Shown piece by piece: positions 41,175-50,822 of a stretch of DNA of 64,000 nucleotides. The translations under genes were made by a program, and so were the position numbers. Within the stretch, counting starts at the first letter, position 1. Each line of letters starts with the position of its first letter. Below the pieces are notes generated by a model, which did not search any database, was not told where the DNA came from, and saw only the letters and a program-made list of their open reading frames with translations. Source of the DNA: Prevotella sp. P2-180 (GTDB taxonomy: Bacteria; Bacteroidota; Bacteroidia; Bacteroidales; Bacteroidaceae); assembly GCF_002251435.1 (NCBI RefSeq), contig NZ_NPJI01000090.1:62001-126000 (forward strand), read 5' to 3'.

Positions 41175-43157
41175 TTAATTCTTATAGTTACGTGTTTGTA
41201 CTTTAATTGCCTCATACTCAAGCGGTTCCTTGGTGAGTTCAGGTGCATTGTCGTCGCTGCCCTGATACTCCCAGCAACCTACGTAGAAGAAGTTCTCGTC
41301 GTCGCGCTTTGCCTCGCCTTCCTCTGTCTGGTACTCCTCGCGGAAGTGACCACCGCAAGACTCGTTGCGTGAGAGAGCGTCGTAAGCTACAAGCTCGCCC
41401 ATGAGGATGAAGTCGCGGAGGTGGATAGCCTTGTCAAGCTCGATGTTCAAGCCTTCCTTGCTTCCTGGAATGAAGAGGTTGGTGTTGAACTCCTTGCGAA
41501 TCTTCTTGATGAGTTCGAGACCTTCCTTCAGGCCAGCAGCTGTACGACCCATACCAACGTGCTCCCACATGATGTGACCAAGCTCCTTGTGTATTGAATC
41601 TACAGAGCGCTTGCCCTGGATGCCCATCAGGCGGTCGATTTCCTTCTGTACACCCTTCTCTGCCTCGTCGAACTCTGGACGGTCTGTCGGAACCTTTGGC
41701 CAAATTGCCTGGTCGGCAAGATAGTTCTGGATGGTGTAAGGCAATACGAAGTAACCGTCGGCAAGACCCTGCATAAGGGCAGAAGCACCGAGGCGGTTTG
41801 CACCATGGTCAGAGAAGTTACACTCACCGATGGCAAACAGACCTGTGATGGTGGTCATGAGCTCGTAGTCAACCCAGATACCACCCATTGTGTAGTGAAC
41901 GGCTGGGAAGATCATCATTGGGTTATAGTACTTCACGCCATTGATCTCGTTTGCAAGCTCGCCTGGATTAACGTCGGTGATTTCCTCGTACATGTCGAAG
42001 AGGTTGCCATAGCGCTGGCGAACGACATCGATGCCGAGACGCTCGATAGACTCAGAGAAGTCGAGGAACACGGCAAGACCAGTGTTGTTTACGCCGAAGC
42101 CCTTGTCGCAACGCTCCTTAGCTGCACGAGAGGCAACGTCGCGTGGAACGAGGTTACCGAATGCAGGATAGCGGCGCTCGAGATAGTAGTCGCGGTCTTC
42201 CTCTGGAATGTCGCTACCCTTCTTTGTGCCTGCCTGCAGAGCCTTGGCATCCTCAATCTTCTTAGGAACCCAGATACGGCCGTCGTTACGCAGAGACTCA
42301 GACATAAGGGTGAGCTTAGACTGCTTGTCGCCGTGAACAGGGATACATGTCGGGTGAATCTGAACGTAAGAAGGGTTGGCGAACATAGCACCCTTACGAT
42401 AGCACTGAACTGCAGCTGTACAGTTGCAGCCCATGGCGTTTGTAGAAAGGAAGTAGGTGTTGCCATATCCACCAGTGGCTATTACCACAGCGTTGGCAGA
42501 GAAGCGCTCGAGCTTACCAGTAATGAGGTTCTTGGCAATGATACCACGGGCACGTCCGTCTACAATAACCACATCCTCCATCTCATAACGAGTGTAGAGC
42601 TTTACACGGCCGGCGTTTACCTGGCAGCTGAGAGCAGAATATGCACCAAGCAGGAGCTGCTGACCAGTCTGACCCTTAGCATAGAATGTACGAGACACCT
42701 GAGCGCCACCGAACGAACGGTTGGCAAGCATACCGCCATACTCACGTGCGAAAGGAACGCCCTGAGCCACACACTGGTCGATGATGTCGTTAGACACCTC
42801 AGCAAGACGATAGACGTTAGCCTCACGTGCACGGTAGTCACCACCCTTTACAGTGTCGTAGAACAGGCGATAAACAGAGTCGCCGTCGTTCTGATAGTTC
42901 TTTGCAGCGTTGATACCACCCTGTGCAGCGATAGAGTGAGCGCGGCGGGGTGAATCCTGTATGCAGAAATTATATACTGTGAAGCCCATCTCTCCGAGGC
43001 TGGCGGCAGCACTTGCTCCAGCAAGACCAGTACCAACGACGATGACGTCGAGCTTGAGTTTGTTCTTAGGGTTCACCAGGCGCTGATGAGCCTTATAGTT
43101 GGTCCATTTCTCAGCCACGGGGCCTTCAGGAATTCTTGAATTCAAAATCTTAGCCAT
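41175..43157 (-). CDS. sdhA: Succinate dehydrogenase/fumarate reductase flavoprotein subunit
   Basis: 660 aa. FAD-binding [20 protein letters not shown] near residue 45; a conserved [14 protein letters not shown] carrying the FAD-linked His near 70-83; active-site segment HPTCIPVHG near 280. Interconverts fumarate and succinate. Length and CAB order fit the Bacteroides/Wolinella-type complex. Codon use is regular, as for a well expressed gene. Confidence 0.96.
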   Translation of the reverse strand: MAKILNSRIPEGPVAEKWTNYKAHQRLVNPKNKLKLDVIVVGTGLAGASAAASLGEMGFTVYNFCIQDSPRRAHSIAAQGGINAAKNYQNDGDSVYRLFYDTVKGGDYRAREANVYRLAEVSNDIIDQCVAQGVPFAREYGGMLANRSFGGAQVSRTFYAKGQTGQQLLLGAYSALSCQVNAGRVKLYTRYEMEDVVIVDGRARGIIAKNLITGKLERFSANAVVIATGGYGNTYFLSTNAMGCNCTAAVQCYRKGAMFANPSYVQIHPTCIPVHGDKQSKLTLMSESLRNDGRIWVPKKIEDAKALQAGTKKGSDIPEEDRDYYLERRYPAFGNLVPRDVASRAAKERCDKGFGVNNTGLAVFLDFSESIERLGIDVVRQRYGNLFDMYEEITDVNPGELANEINGVKYYNPMMIFPAVHYTMGGIWVDYELMTTITGLFAIGECNFSDHGANRLGASALMQGLADGYFVLPYTIQNYLADQAIWPKVPTDRPEFDEAEKGVQKEIDRLMGIQGKRSVDSIHKELGHIMWEHVGMGRTAAGLKEGLELIKKIRKEFNTNLFIPGSKEGLNIELDKAIHLRDFILMGELVAYDALSRNESCGGHFREEYQTEEGEAKRDDENFFYVGCWEYQGSDDNAPELTKEPLEYEAIKVQTRNYKN

Positions 43158-43197
43158 AATTGTCTTTTATAAAACTATTATTGTTTAAAAATGAATG

Positions 43198-43878
43198 TTA
43201 GCAGCAAAGGCTTGGAGCAAGTTTAAATGCGAAAGCCAATACTACAACGAGGAATGCAAGCATAATAATGGTTGTGTAGGCAATGCCGATAGTCTTCCAA
43301 CGCTCGAACCAAACCTTACCACTCCAACCCAGTGTGTGCATAGCGCTCCAGAAACCATGTGAAAGATGGAACCAGATAGCGACAAGCCATATGATGTAGA
43401 GAACTACGAACACAGGATTTGCGAATGTGTCAACGATGTAGGCAAAGCCATCGGCAGGATCGTGGACAGTAGCAATACCAGTAAGTTCTGCAAACATCAT
43501 GTTGTACCAGAAGTTCCAGAAGTGCAGCAGCAGTCCAAGGATGACGATAACACCAAGGGCAAGCATGTTCTGCGATGCCCACTCCACTTTTGGATTGCGC
43601 TCACTAACCTCATAACGCTGAGAGCCGCGAGCCTGACGGTTCTGGGCTGTCAACATAAACGCGTAAACGATGTGAACCACAGTCAAGGCAGCCAAACCCA
43701 TAGTTGCCACTACAGCATACCAATTGGCGCCGAGGAACTCACAAATCATGTTGTAACCCTCTTCTGAGAACAACGCCACCAAGTTCATACAACCATGGAA
43801 GGTCAAGAACAGAACAAGCGCAACTCCTGTCAAGGACATCACAACTTTTCTACCAATAGATGAATTACATAACCACAT
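43198..43878 (-). CDS. sdhC: Succinate dehydrogenase/fumarate reductase cytochrome b subunit
   Basis: 226 aa with five membrane helices (for example VVMSLTGVALVLFLTFH, YAVVATMGLAALTVVHIVYA). His residues in the helices (TFHGCMN, HIVYAF, LLHFWNF, FHLSHGFWSAMHTLGW) are positioned to bind two haems, as in the dihaem quinone-linked type. First gene of the operon with a 130-base leader from the promoter at 44011. Confidence 0.93.
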   Translation of the reverse strand: MWLCNSSIGRKVVMSLTGVALVLFLTFHGCMNLVALFSEEGYNMICEFLGANWYAVVATMGLAALTVVHIVYAFMLTAQNRQARGSQRYEVSERNPKVEWASQNMLALGVIVILGLLLHFWNFWYNMMFAELTGIATVHDPADGFAYIVDTFANPVFVVLYIIWLVAIWFHLSHGFWSAMHTLGWSGKVWFERWKTIGIAYTTIIMLAFLVVVLAFAFKLAPSLCC

Positions 43879-44010
43879 AAATGATTGAATTTAATTATTT
43901 AAATGTTAGAACTAAAATTAATTTCAGATTCTCCATTTTCGCATGACAAACATGCGGCAAACCGTGTATCACTACTACCTTGTATTAAGTATATACTATG
44001 TTTTAGACCG

Positions 44011-44018
44011 CAAAATTA
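44011..44018 (-). promoter_or_regulatory. sdh operon promoter -7 element (TAATTTTG)
   Basis: Perfect consensus on the minus strand, back to back with the mnmG promoter. Confidence 0.6.
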
Positions 44019-44072
44019 CTATAAAAATATGATAATTCAAAGCAAATTTAGCCAAAAATCAATTTTTATTCT

Positions 44073-44080
44073 TAATTTTG
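44073..44080 (+). promoter_or_regulatory. mnmG promoter -7 element (TAATTTTG)
   Basis: Perfect consensus 71 bases before the mnmG start. Confidence 0.6.
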
Positions 44081-44150
44081 TGGCGAAAAATCCAAATTTA
44101 GCGCTACAGATACGGTTTTTTGCCGTTTTAGCGCATAATATTATTCAAAA

Positions 44151-46070
44151 ATGTCAATGACACTTAACTATGACGTTATCGTGGTCGGTGCTGGCCACGC
44201 AGGATGCGAAGCTGCAACAGCAGCCGCTAACATGGGAGCAAAGACTTGCCTCATAACAATGGACATGAACAAGATTGCACAGATGAGCTGCAATCCTGCC
44301 ATCGGTGGTATTGCCAAAGGACAAATCGTAAGGGAGATTGACGCTCTCGGAGGACAGATGGGTATAGTGACCGATGCCACAGCCATACAATTCAGGATGC
44401 TGAACAGAAGCAAGGGACCTGCAGTATGGAGCCCTAGAGCTCAATGCGACAGAGAGAAATTTATCTGGAAATGGAGAGAAACTCTTGACAGCACTCCTAA
44501 TCTGGACATTTGGCAGGACCAAGCGGAAGAACTGATTGTTGAGGAAGACAACGGAAAGAAAACCACAACTGGAGTGAAAACCATTTGGGGAGTGACCATA
44601 AAGGCAAGATGTGTGGTGGTCACCGCTGGAACATTTCTAAACGGCCTTCTTCACATCGGAAGGAAAATGGTGGATGGAGGAAGAATAGCCGAACCTGCCG
44701 TGAAGCACTTCACTGAAAGCATAACAAGACACGGAATAAGAAGCAACAGGATGAAAACCGGCACTCCTGTTAGAATAGACAAAAGATCGGTGGACTTTTC
44801 ACTTATGGAAATACAAGAAGGAGAGAACGACTTCCACCAGTTCAGCTTTATCGGACAACACAAGGTTTTGAAGCAACTGCCTTGCTGGACTTGCTACACA
44901 AACAAAGAAGTGCACAACACACTAAGAAGCGGACTTGCCGACTCTCCTCTGTACAACGGACAAATACAAAGCATCGGACCAAGATACTGTCCGTCTATAG
45001 AAACAAAACTCGTTACTTTCCCCGACAAGGAACAACACCCGCTCTTTCTCGAACCCGAAGGTGAGAACACAAACGAGATGTACCTTAACGGATTTTCATC
45101 ATCACTGCCGATGGAAATCCAAATTAATGCGCTTAGACGAATACCTGCACTTAGAAACGTGAAAGTCTACAGACCAGGATATGCAATTGAGTACGACTTC
45201 TTCGACCCGACGCAACTCCAGCACACTCTCGAGTCCAAAATCGTGGACGGACTGTTCTTTGCAGGTCAGGTGAACGGTACGACAGGATATGAGGAAGCTG
45301 GAGGACAAGGAACCATTGCGGGAATAAACGCCGCACTGAAATGCGGAAATTCCGCTGAGAACGGCGACAGCAATTCTGCAACCAACAAATTCATACTTCA
45401 CAGAGACGAGGCATATATAGGAGTGCTCATAGACGACCTCGTGACAAAAGGAGTAGACGAGCCATACAGAATGTTTACCTCAAGGGCGGAATACAGAATA
45501 CTACTGAGACAGGACGACGCTGACGCAAGACTAACAGAGAAAGCATACAACCTCGGACTGGTGAACAGAGAAAGATACGACCACTGGATGGAGAAGAAAC
45601 AAGGAATCGACAATATCATCCGTTTCTGCGAAAGCACCCATATCAGAAAGGACGAAATTAATTCCGCACTCGAAAGCCTCGGCACTACCCCACTCCGCGA
45701 AGGCTGCAAACTGGCAGACCTCGTAAGTCGCCCGCAGCTGAATTTTAAAATCATCGGAGAACTCGTGCCTTCGCTCAAAGAAACCATCGAAAAACTGCCA
45801 TCGAGAAACGAAGAAATCGCAGAAGCTGCGGAAATAAAGATGAAATACAAAGGATATATTGAGCGAGAAAAAATGGTGGCAGACAAAATGCACCGGCTGG
45901 AAGACATAAAGACAAAAGGTCACTTCAAATACGAAGAACTCGCACAATTATCTACGGAAGCAAGACAGAAACTATCGGCCATCAACCCAGAAACACTTGC
46001 CCAGGCAAGCCGCATACCAGGTGTATCACCAAGCGACATAAACGTAATGCTGGTGCTAATGGGAAGATAA
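44151..46070 (+). CDS. mnmG: tRNA uridine-5-carboxymethylaminomethyl modification enzyme MnmG (GidA)
   Basis: 639 aa. FAD-binding GAGHAGCEAA near residue 14 and the family signatures CNPAIGGIAKGQIVREIDAL (about 45-65), TGTPVRIDK-like KTGTPVRIDKRSVDFS, and GQVNGTTGYEEAGGQG (about 370). With MnmE it modifies the wobble uridine of several tRNAs. Start could be ATG 44151 or 44157. The stop is one base before a parS-like palindrome. gidA is often close to oriC. Confidence 0.96.
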   Translation: MSMTLNYDVIVVGAGHAGCEAATAAANMGAKTCLITMDMNKIAQMSCNPAIGGIAKGQIVREIDALGGQMGIVTDATAIQFRMLNRSKGPAVWSPRAQCDREKFIWKWRETLDSTPNLDIWQDQAEELIVEEDNGKKTTTGVKTIWGVTIKARCVVVTAGTFLNGLLHIGRKMVDGGRIAEPAVKHFTESITRHGIRSNRMKTGTPVRIDKRSVDFSLMEIQEGENDFHQFSFIGQHKVLKQLPCWTCYTNKEVHNTLRSGLADSPLYNGQIQSIGPRYCPSIETKLVTFPDKEQHPLFLEPEGENTNEMYLNGFSSSLPMEIQINALRRIPALRNVKVYRPGYAIEYDFFDPTQLQHTLESKIVDGLFFAGQVNGTTGYEEAGGQGTIAGINAALKCGNSAENGDSNSATNKFILHRDEAYIGVLIDDLVTKGVDEPYRMFTSRAEYRILLRQDDADARLTEKAYNLGLVNRERYDHWMEKKQGIDNIIRFCESTHIRKDEINSALESLGTTPLREGCKLADLVSRPQLNFKIIGELVPSLKETIEKLPSRNEEIAEAAEIKMKYKGYIEREKMVADKMHRLEDIKTKGHFKYEELAQLSTEARQKLSAINPETLAQASRIPGVSPSDINVMLVLMGR

Positions 46071-46071
46071 A

Positions 46072-46087
46072 TGTTTCACGTGAAACA
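46072..46087. promoter_or_regulatory. parS-like site 1 (TGTTTCACGTGAAACA)
   Basis: Perfect 16-bp palindrome identical to the ParB-binding parS consensus, in the mnmG-apt gap. Confidence 0.85.
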
Positions 46088-46121
46088 TTAAAGTTAAACA
46101 AAACATAATAAACGACTGAAA

Positions 46122-46652
46122 ATGAACAACAAAACATTAGTGGAGAATCTACGATGCATCCCTAATTTTCCACAGAAAGGCATTAATTTTAGAGATGTAA
46201 CAACACTGTTTAAAAACCCCGAGTGTATGCAGATAATGCTCGATGAACTATACGAGCTCTACAAAGACAAAGGCATCACTAAAATTGTTGGAATCGAGAG
46301 CCGTGGATTTGTCATGGCTTCTGCACTGGCGATAAAACTGGGAGCTGGAGTGGTACTGTGCCGTAAACCTGGAAAACTGCCTGCAGAAACCATACAAGAA
46401 AGCTACAGCAAGGAGTATGGTACAGACACGATAGAAATACATAAAGACGCCATCAATGCGGAGGATGTCGTATTGTTACACGACGACCTGCTTGCAACTG
46501 GCGGTACGATGAAAGCTGCCTATAACCTCGTGCAAAAATTCAACCCGAAGAAAACCTTTATCAACTTCATCATAGAAATAAAAGACGAAGGTCTACACGG
46601 AAGAGACATATTCGACAAAGACACGGAGATCACAACGCTGCTCGACGTATAA
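46122..46652 (+). CDS. apt: Adenine phosphoribosyltransferase
   Basis: 176 aa. Salvages adenine to AMP with PRPP. PRPP loop VVLLHDDLLATGGTMKAA near residue 110-127, flexible loop KPGKLPAETIQESY near 85, and the N-terminal IPNFPQKGINFRDVT typical of Apt. Part of the rightward cluster between mnmG and uvrC, flanked by the two parS-like sites. Confidence 0.95.
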   Translation: MNNKTLVENLRCIPNFPQKGINFRDVTTLFKNPECMQIMLDELYELYKDKGITKIVGIESRGFVMASALAIKLGAGVVLCRKPGKLPAETIQESYSKEYGTDTIEIHKDAINAEDVVLLHDDLLATGGTMKAAYNLVQKFNPKKTFINFIIEIKDEGLHGRDIFDKDTEITTLLDV

Positions 46653-46667
46653 TAAAAAAAACAAAGT

Positions 46668-46706
46668 GTGTCCAAAACATCCAAATACTACGGATATTTT
46701 GGACAC
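46668..46706. terminator. Inverted repeat after apt
   Basis: GTGTCCAAAA pairs with TTTGGACAC, with an inner ATCC/GGAT. A-rich DNA precedes it; no T-run follows, so rightward termination is doubtful. It adjoins parS-like site 2. Confidence 0.45.
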
Positions 46707-46709
46707 TCT

Positions 46710-46725
46710 TGTTTCACGTGGAACC
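46710..46725. promoter_or_regulatory. parS-like site 2 (TGTTTCACGTGGAACC)
   Basis: Core TTTCACGTGGAA with two changes from the perfect site 638 bases away; parS sites of this kind (CACGTGGAAC) are functional in other bacteria. Confidence 0.7.
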
Positions 46726-46760
46726 GAAAGGGGACTATTGGATATTTAAATCTATTGGGT

Positions 46761-48593
46761 ATGACAAAGGAAGAAAACGAGAAAAGAATTGAAAGACTTA
46801 AAGCAATAGTGTTAAGCATGCCTGAAAAACCGGGCAGCTACCAATTCTACGACTCTGAAGGCACTATAATTTACGTCGGGAAAGCAAAGAAACTAAAAAG
46901 CAGGGTTTCTTCTTATTTCCATACGGAAGTGGACAGATTCAAGACAAAAGTACTGGTGAGCAAAATATGGAACCTTACTTATACCGTCGTGAATACAGAA
47001 GAAGATGCCCTATTACTCGAAAACAGCCTCATTAAGAAATACAACCCTAAATATAACGTATTGCTTAAAGACGGGAAGACATATCCGAGCATTTGCATAA
47101 CAAACGAGGAATATCCAAGGGTGTTTAAGACAAGGACTATAAACAAGAAATGGGGAACTTATTTCGGTCCTTATTCGCACGTTCCGTCCATGTACGCTGT
47201 GCTTGAACTGATAAAGAAGTTATATCAGCCTCGAACTTGCCAAATTCCGCTGAAAGGAGAAGAAATAAGGAAAGGGAAATACAAGGTTTGCCTGGATTAT
47301 CACATAAAAAAATGTGGAGGACCTTGTATTGGGAAACAAAGCCAGGAGGAATACCTGAAGAACATATCTCAAGCCAAGGAGATATTAAAAGGAAACACCA
47401 GAGAGGTGCTGAAAGGTATGAAGGAGGAGATGATGAAATTGGCGGAAGAACTAAGATTTGAGGAGGCCGAGGAGATAAAGCAAAAATACGACCTCATTGC
47501 CAATTTCTGCGCAAAGAGCGAAGTGGTGAGCCATACGATAAACAATGTTGACGTGTTTTCCATCACAAACGACGAGAATACGGCATACATAAACTACATC
47601 CACGTGAGCAATGGCAGCATAAACCAGTCGTTCACGTTTGAATTCAAGAAGAAATTGGAGGAAAGAGAAGACGAGTTGTTAGCTCTTGGCATAATAGAGA
47701 TGAGGAAACGATTTGGCAGCGTTTCGAAAGAGATTATCGTACCAATACCTATCGACATCGAACTGGAAGGAGTTACAATAACTATACCACAAAGAGGCGA
47801 CAAAAAGACCCTATTGGAACTCTCCATCATGAATGGCAAGCAATATAAATTCGACCGCCTGAAACAGAAAGAAAAGCTCAATCCGGAGCAAAAATCGGTA
47901 AGGCTGATGACCGAATTGCAGCAACTGATGAAGCTGCCCAGACTGCCATACCAAATAGAATGTTTCGACAACTCAAATATCAGCGGAACCAATGCGGTGG
48001 CAGCATGCGTGGTGTTCAAAAAGCTGAAACCAAGCAAGAGCGACTACAGGAAATATAACATAAAAACAGTGTCGGGACCTGACGATTACGCATCGATGAA
48101 AGAGGTGGTGAGAAGGCGATACGAACGGTTGAGAGACGAAAACGAGCGTATGCCAGACCTTATTATTACCGACGGAGGCAAAGGACAAATGGAGGTAGTA
48201 AGGGAAGTGGTGGAAGACGAACTTCAGCTCGACATACCGATAGCTGGATTGGCAAAAGACAATAAGCACAGAACAAACGAACTGCTCTATGGTTTTCCGC
48301 CCGTGACTATCGGAGTGAAAACAGATAGCGAACTGTTTCATGTATTGACCAGAATACAGGACGAAGTGCACCGCTTTGCCATCACATTCCATAGAGACAA
48401 GCGTTCGAAAAGCGCATTACACTCCGAACTGGACGACATAAAAGGCATTGGTCCGAAGACAAAAGAGACGCTTTTAAAGCAATTCAAGAGCGTGAAAAAC
48501 ATTAAGGAAATAAGCTCTGAAGAGCTAAGTAAAGCCGTAGGAGAAAGCAAGGCAAAGCTGATAAGAGAATATTTTGAAAATAAAAAAGAGTGA
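46761..48593 (+). CDS. uvrC: Excinuclease ABC subunit C
   Basis: 610 aa from ATG at 46761; a GTG start at 46668 would place parS-like site 2 and a hairpin inside the gene. GIY-YIG nuclease (GSYQFYDSEGTIIYVGKAKK, about 20-40), UVR segment (LRFEEAEEIKQKYDLI), RNase H-like nuclease (IECFDNSNISGTNAVAACVV, about 395-415), and a C-terminal helix-hairpin-helix (IKGIGPKTKETLL). Makes the dual incisions in nucleotide excision repair. Confidence 0.95.
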   Translation: MTKEENEKRIERLKAIVLSMPEKPGSYQFYDSEGTIIYVGKAKKLKSRVSSYFHTEVDRFKTKVLVSKIWNLTYTVVNTEEDALLLENSLIKKYNPKYNVLLKDGKTYPSICITNEEYPRVFKTRTINKKWGTYFGPYSHVPSMYAVLELIKKLYQPRTCQIPLKGEEIRKGKYKVCLDYHIKKCGGPCIGKQSQEEYLKNISQAKEILKGNTREVLKGMKEEMMKLAEELRFEEAEEIKQKYDLIANFCAKSEVVSHTINNVDVFSITNDENTAYINYIHVSNGSINQSFTFEFKKKLEEREDELLALGIIEMRKRFGSVSKEIIVPIPIDIELEGVTITIPQRGDKKTLLELSIMNGKQYKFDRLKQKEKLNPEQKSVRLMTELQQLMKLPRLPYQIECFDNSNISGTNAVAACVVFKKLKPSKSDYRKYNIKTVSGPDDYASMKEVVRRRYERLRDENERMPDLIITDGGKGQMEVVREVVEDELQLDIPIAGLAKDNKHRTNELLYGFPPVTIGVKTDSELFHVLTRIQDEVHRFAITFHRDKRSKSALHSELDDIKGIGPKTKETLLKQFKSVKNIKEISSEELSKAVGESKAKLIREYFENKKE

Positions 48594-48621
48594 AACTCTT
48601 GATTATATAAAATAATTGTCG

Positions 48622-48629
48622 TACATTTG
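48622..48629 (+). promoter_or_regulatory. dtd promoter -7 element (TACATTTG)
   Basis: Perfect consensus 22 bases before the dtd ATG; it excludes the earlier in-frame start at 48616. Confidence 0.6.
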
Positions 48630-48651
48630 CAGACAGAAAAATAAAGAAATA

Positions 48652-49104
48652 ATGAGAATAGTAATACAACGCGTCAGCCGAGCGTCGGTGACAATAGAAG
48701 GAACTGTGAAATCGGCAATAGAAAAGGGCTATTTGATTCTTATTGGTGTGTGTGAAGAAGACACCATGGAGGACGTGGAATGGCTCGTGAGAAAGGTCGT
48801 AGGACTACGTGTTTTTGACGACGAAAACGGCGTTATGAACAAATCTATAATGGATGTGGACGGCAACGTACTCGTCATAAGTCAATTCACGCTGTTTGCA
48901 AGCTACAAGAAAGGCAATCGTCCGTCGTGGCTAAGAGCAGCAAAACACGAGATTTCCGTGCCCTTATACGAAAGCTTTTGCAACAAGCTAAGCGAAGCTT
49001 TAGGAAAACCTGTTGGTACAGGAGAATTCGGAGCGTACATGAAGGTAGAACTCATAAACGACGGTCCGGTGACTATTTGTATGGACACGAAGAACAAGGA
49101 ATAG
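48652..49104 (+). CDS. dtd: D-aminoacyl-tRNA deacylase
   Basis: 150 aa from ATG at 48652. Family signatures SQFTLFASYKKGNRPSW (about 77-93) and NDGPVTICMDT (about 134-145). Frees D-amino acids wrongly attached to tRNA. Followed by a small membrane gene and the mazG-like gene in the same direction. Confidence 0.95.
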   Translation: MRIVIQRVSRASVTIEGTVKSAIEKGYLILIGVCEEDTMEDVEWLVRKVVGLRVFDDENGVMNKSIMDVDGNVLVISQFTLFASYKKGNRPSWLRAAKHEISVPLYESFCNKLSEALGKPVGTGEFGAYMKVELINDGPVTICMDTKNKE

Positions 49105-49144
49105 TTGACAAGTTGACTATTAATAAAAATAATATATTTAAGTG

Positions 49145-49390
49145 ATGGAGAAAAGAAAGATAAACAAAATTGAAAGTTATGTTTTGTATGCAGCAATTGT
49201 GCTTTATCTGTTGTGCAGTTATATGGACTTACCAAGCGTAATAGAATACTTTGCGATTGTGGTTTGGGGACAATGCATGGTCTATCAGTTGGTAAATTGG
49301 AAAGAAAACAAGAAGTCTGACAACTATTACAATCTCTTCGTATTGGTTGTATTACTTGCAGTCTTATTCAGTCATATTTTTAAATTATAA
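49145..49390 (+). CDS. Small two- to three-helix membrane protein
   Basis: 81 aa starting MEKRKINKIESYVL; the frame also allows a start one codon earlier at 49142. Hydrophobic segments YVLYAAIVLYLLCSY, VIEYFAIVVWGQCMVYQLV and NLFVLVVLLAVLFSHIF make it an inner-membrane protein. Family not recognised. It sits between dtd and mazG-like genes with short gaps, in one transcript. Confidence 0.7.
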   Translation: MEKRKINKIESYVLYAAIVLYLLCSYMDLPSVIEYFAIVVWGQCMVYQLVNWKENKKSDNYYNLFVLVVLLAVLFSHIFKL

Positions 49391-49395
49391 AAGAG

Positions 49396-49731
49396 ATGGA
49401 CGAAATAACAATAAGAGAAGCCCAGAAGATGGTGGACGACTGGATAAAGACATACGGCGTGCGCTATTTCTCAGAGCTTACAAACATGGCAGTGCTCACG
49501 GAAGAAGTGGGCGAACTGGCAAGGATAATGGCACGAAAATATGGCGACCAAAGCTTTAAGGAGGGCGAAAAACATGACCTTGGAGACGAGATGGCCGACG
49601 TGCTTTGGGTGCTGATGTGCCTCGCAAACCAAACAGGCGTTGATCTCACAGAGGCATTGAATAATAACATCGAGAAGAAAACATCAAGAGACAAAAATAG
49701 ACATAAAAATAATAAGAAGCTGACGAGTTGA
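49396..49731 (+). CDS. MazG-like nucleotide pyrophosphohydrolase
   Basis: 111 aa. MazG-type helical core with metal ligands: EEVGELARIMARK (about 30-42) and DEMADVLWVLMCLAN (about 60-74). Hydrolyses nucleoside triphosphates to monophosphates, a house-cleaning or stress role. The last 20 residues are a Lys-rich tail. Lies 18 bases upstream of deoC. Confidence 0.85.
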   Translation: MDEITIREAQKMVDDWIKTYGVRYFSELTNMAVLTEEVGELARIMARKYGDQSFKEGEKHDLGDEMADVLWVLMCLANQTGVDLTEALNNNIEKKTSRDKNRHKNNKKLTS

Positions 49732-49749
49732 CAACAAAAAAAAGATTAT

Positions 49750-50685
49750 ATGAGTGAACATTGCAATTGTGGTCATGACCACGAACATCATGAAGAAAGA
49801 CCTCTCAACAAGATTGAGCAGGCATTAAGTAAGTATCGCACAAACATTTCTGACGAGGAAGTGAGAAATGCAGTAAGAAAGATTATTGCAGAAAAAGTGC
49901 ATGAGAACGACAATCTCGAAGTGAAGAAATTCCTTATGGGTAGCGTGGAACTTACTACTCTGAAAACCACCGACTCTGAGGAAAGTGTACTCGCATTCAC
50001 AGAAAGGGTTAACCAGTTTGACGAAGCATATCCTGCCCTACCCCATGTGGCGACGATTTGCGTGTATCCTTGCTTCGCAAAGACTGTAAGCGAGACATTG
50101 GAGATAGACGGAGTGGAAATAGCATGCGTTTCAGGCAGTTTCCCTTCGTCACAGGCTCTTATTGAGGTGAAGGTGGCCGAGACTGCGTTAGCCATAAAAG
50201 ACGGCGCCACAGAGATTGATATCGTAATGCCTGTAGGCAAATTCCTCAGCGGCGACTACGAGGGAGTGGCTGACGAAATAGAGGAACTGAAGGCTGTCTG
50301 TGGTGAGCACAAGATGAAGGTAATACTGGAAACAGGATGCCTCAAAACAGCCGAGAACATCAAGAAGGCTTCAATAATTGCGATGTATGCCGGAGCCGAC
50401 TACATCAAAACCTCTACAGGTAAGCTCGAGCCTGCCGCAACTCCTGAGGCAGCTTACGTGATGTGCCAGGCCATAAAGGAATATTACGACGAGACAGGCA
50501 TACAGATAGGTTTTAAGCCTGCTGGCGGCCTTAACTCCGTCATGGACGCACTAATCTACTACACGATAGTTAAAGAGGTTTTGGGCGAGAAATGGCTTAC
50601 TAACGAATGGCTGCGCTTAGGCACCAGCCGTCTTGCCAACCTACTATTGAGTGAAGTTGTAGGCGAGGAAACGAAGTTCTTCTAA
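49750..50685 (+). CDS. deoC: Deoxyribose-phosphate aldolase with His/Cys-rich N-terminus
   Basis: 311 aa. Class I aldolase: DIVMPVGKFLSGDY near residue 160 and the Schiff-base Lys in ADYIKTSTGK near 220; IGFKPAGGLNS supplies the second Lys. Splits 2-deoxyribose-5-phosphate into acetaldehyde and glyceraldehyde-3-phosphate for nucleoside breakdown. The N-terminus MSEHCNCGHDHEHHEERPL, with seven His/Cys in 12 residues, is an unusual extension that could bind metal. Last gene of the mnmG-deoC cluster. Confidence 0.92.
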   Translation: MSEHCNCGHDHEHHEERPLNKIEQALSKYRTNISDEEVRNAVRKIIAEKVHENDNLEVKKFLMGSVELTTLKTTDSEESVLAFTERVNQFDEAYPALPHVATICVYPCFAKTVSETLEIDGVEIACVSGSFPSSQALIEVKVAETALAIKDGATEIDIVMPVGKFLSGDYEGVADEIEELKAVCGEHKMKVILETGCLKTAENIKKASIIAMYAGADYIKTSTGKLEPAATPEAAYVMCQAIKEYYDETGIQIGFKPAGGLNSVMDALIYYTIVKEVLGEKWLTNEWLRLGTSRLANLLLSEVVGEETKFF

Positions 50686-50700
50686 GCAAGAAAATAAGTT

Positions 50701-50755
50701 TTTTCCCCATTTTGGCTGACAATTGGGAAATATTTTCCCGTTATGGCTGACCAAT
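50701..50755 (+). promoter_or_regulatory. Direct repeat upstream of the GG-peptide gene
   Basis: TTTTCCC.ATTTTGGCTGACA (from 50701) and TTTTCCCGTTATGGCTGAC (from 50733), 32 bases apart, about three helix turns. Placed just upstream of the promoter, so a plausible activator or repressor site. Confidence 0.4.
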
Positions 50756-50770
50756 TTCATTAATTTGCAT

Positions 50771-50778
50771 TACCTTTG
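50771..50778 (+). promoter_or_regulatory. Promoter -7 element (TACCTTTG) of the GG-peptide gene
   Basis: Perfect consensus 45 bases before the ATG at 50823. Confidence 0.65.
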
Positions 50779-50822
50779 CAGCAGAAAACAAAAACATGTA
50801 TAACTTTTAAAATTTTAAAATT

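Noticed and set aside
41805..42953. 382-codon plus-strand frame across sdhA
   Set aside because: Antisense shadow of a highly conserved flavoprotein gene whose codon bias leaves the opposite strand open.
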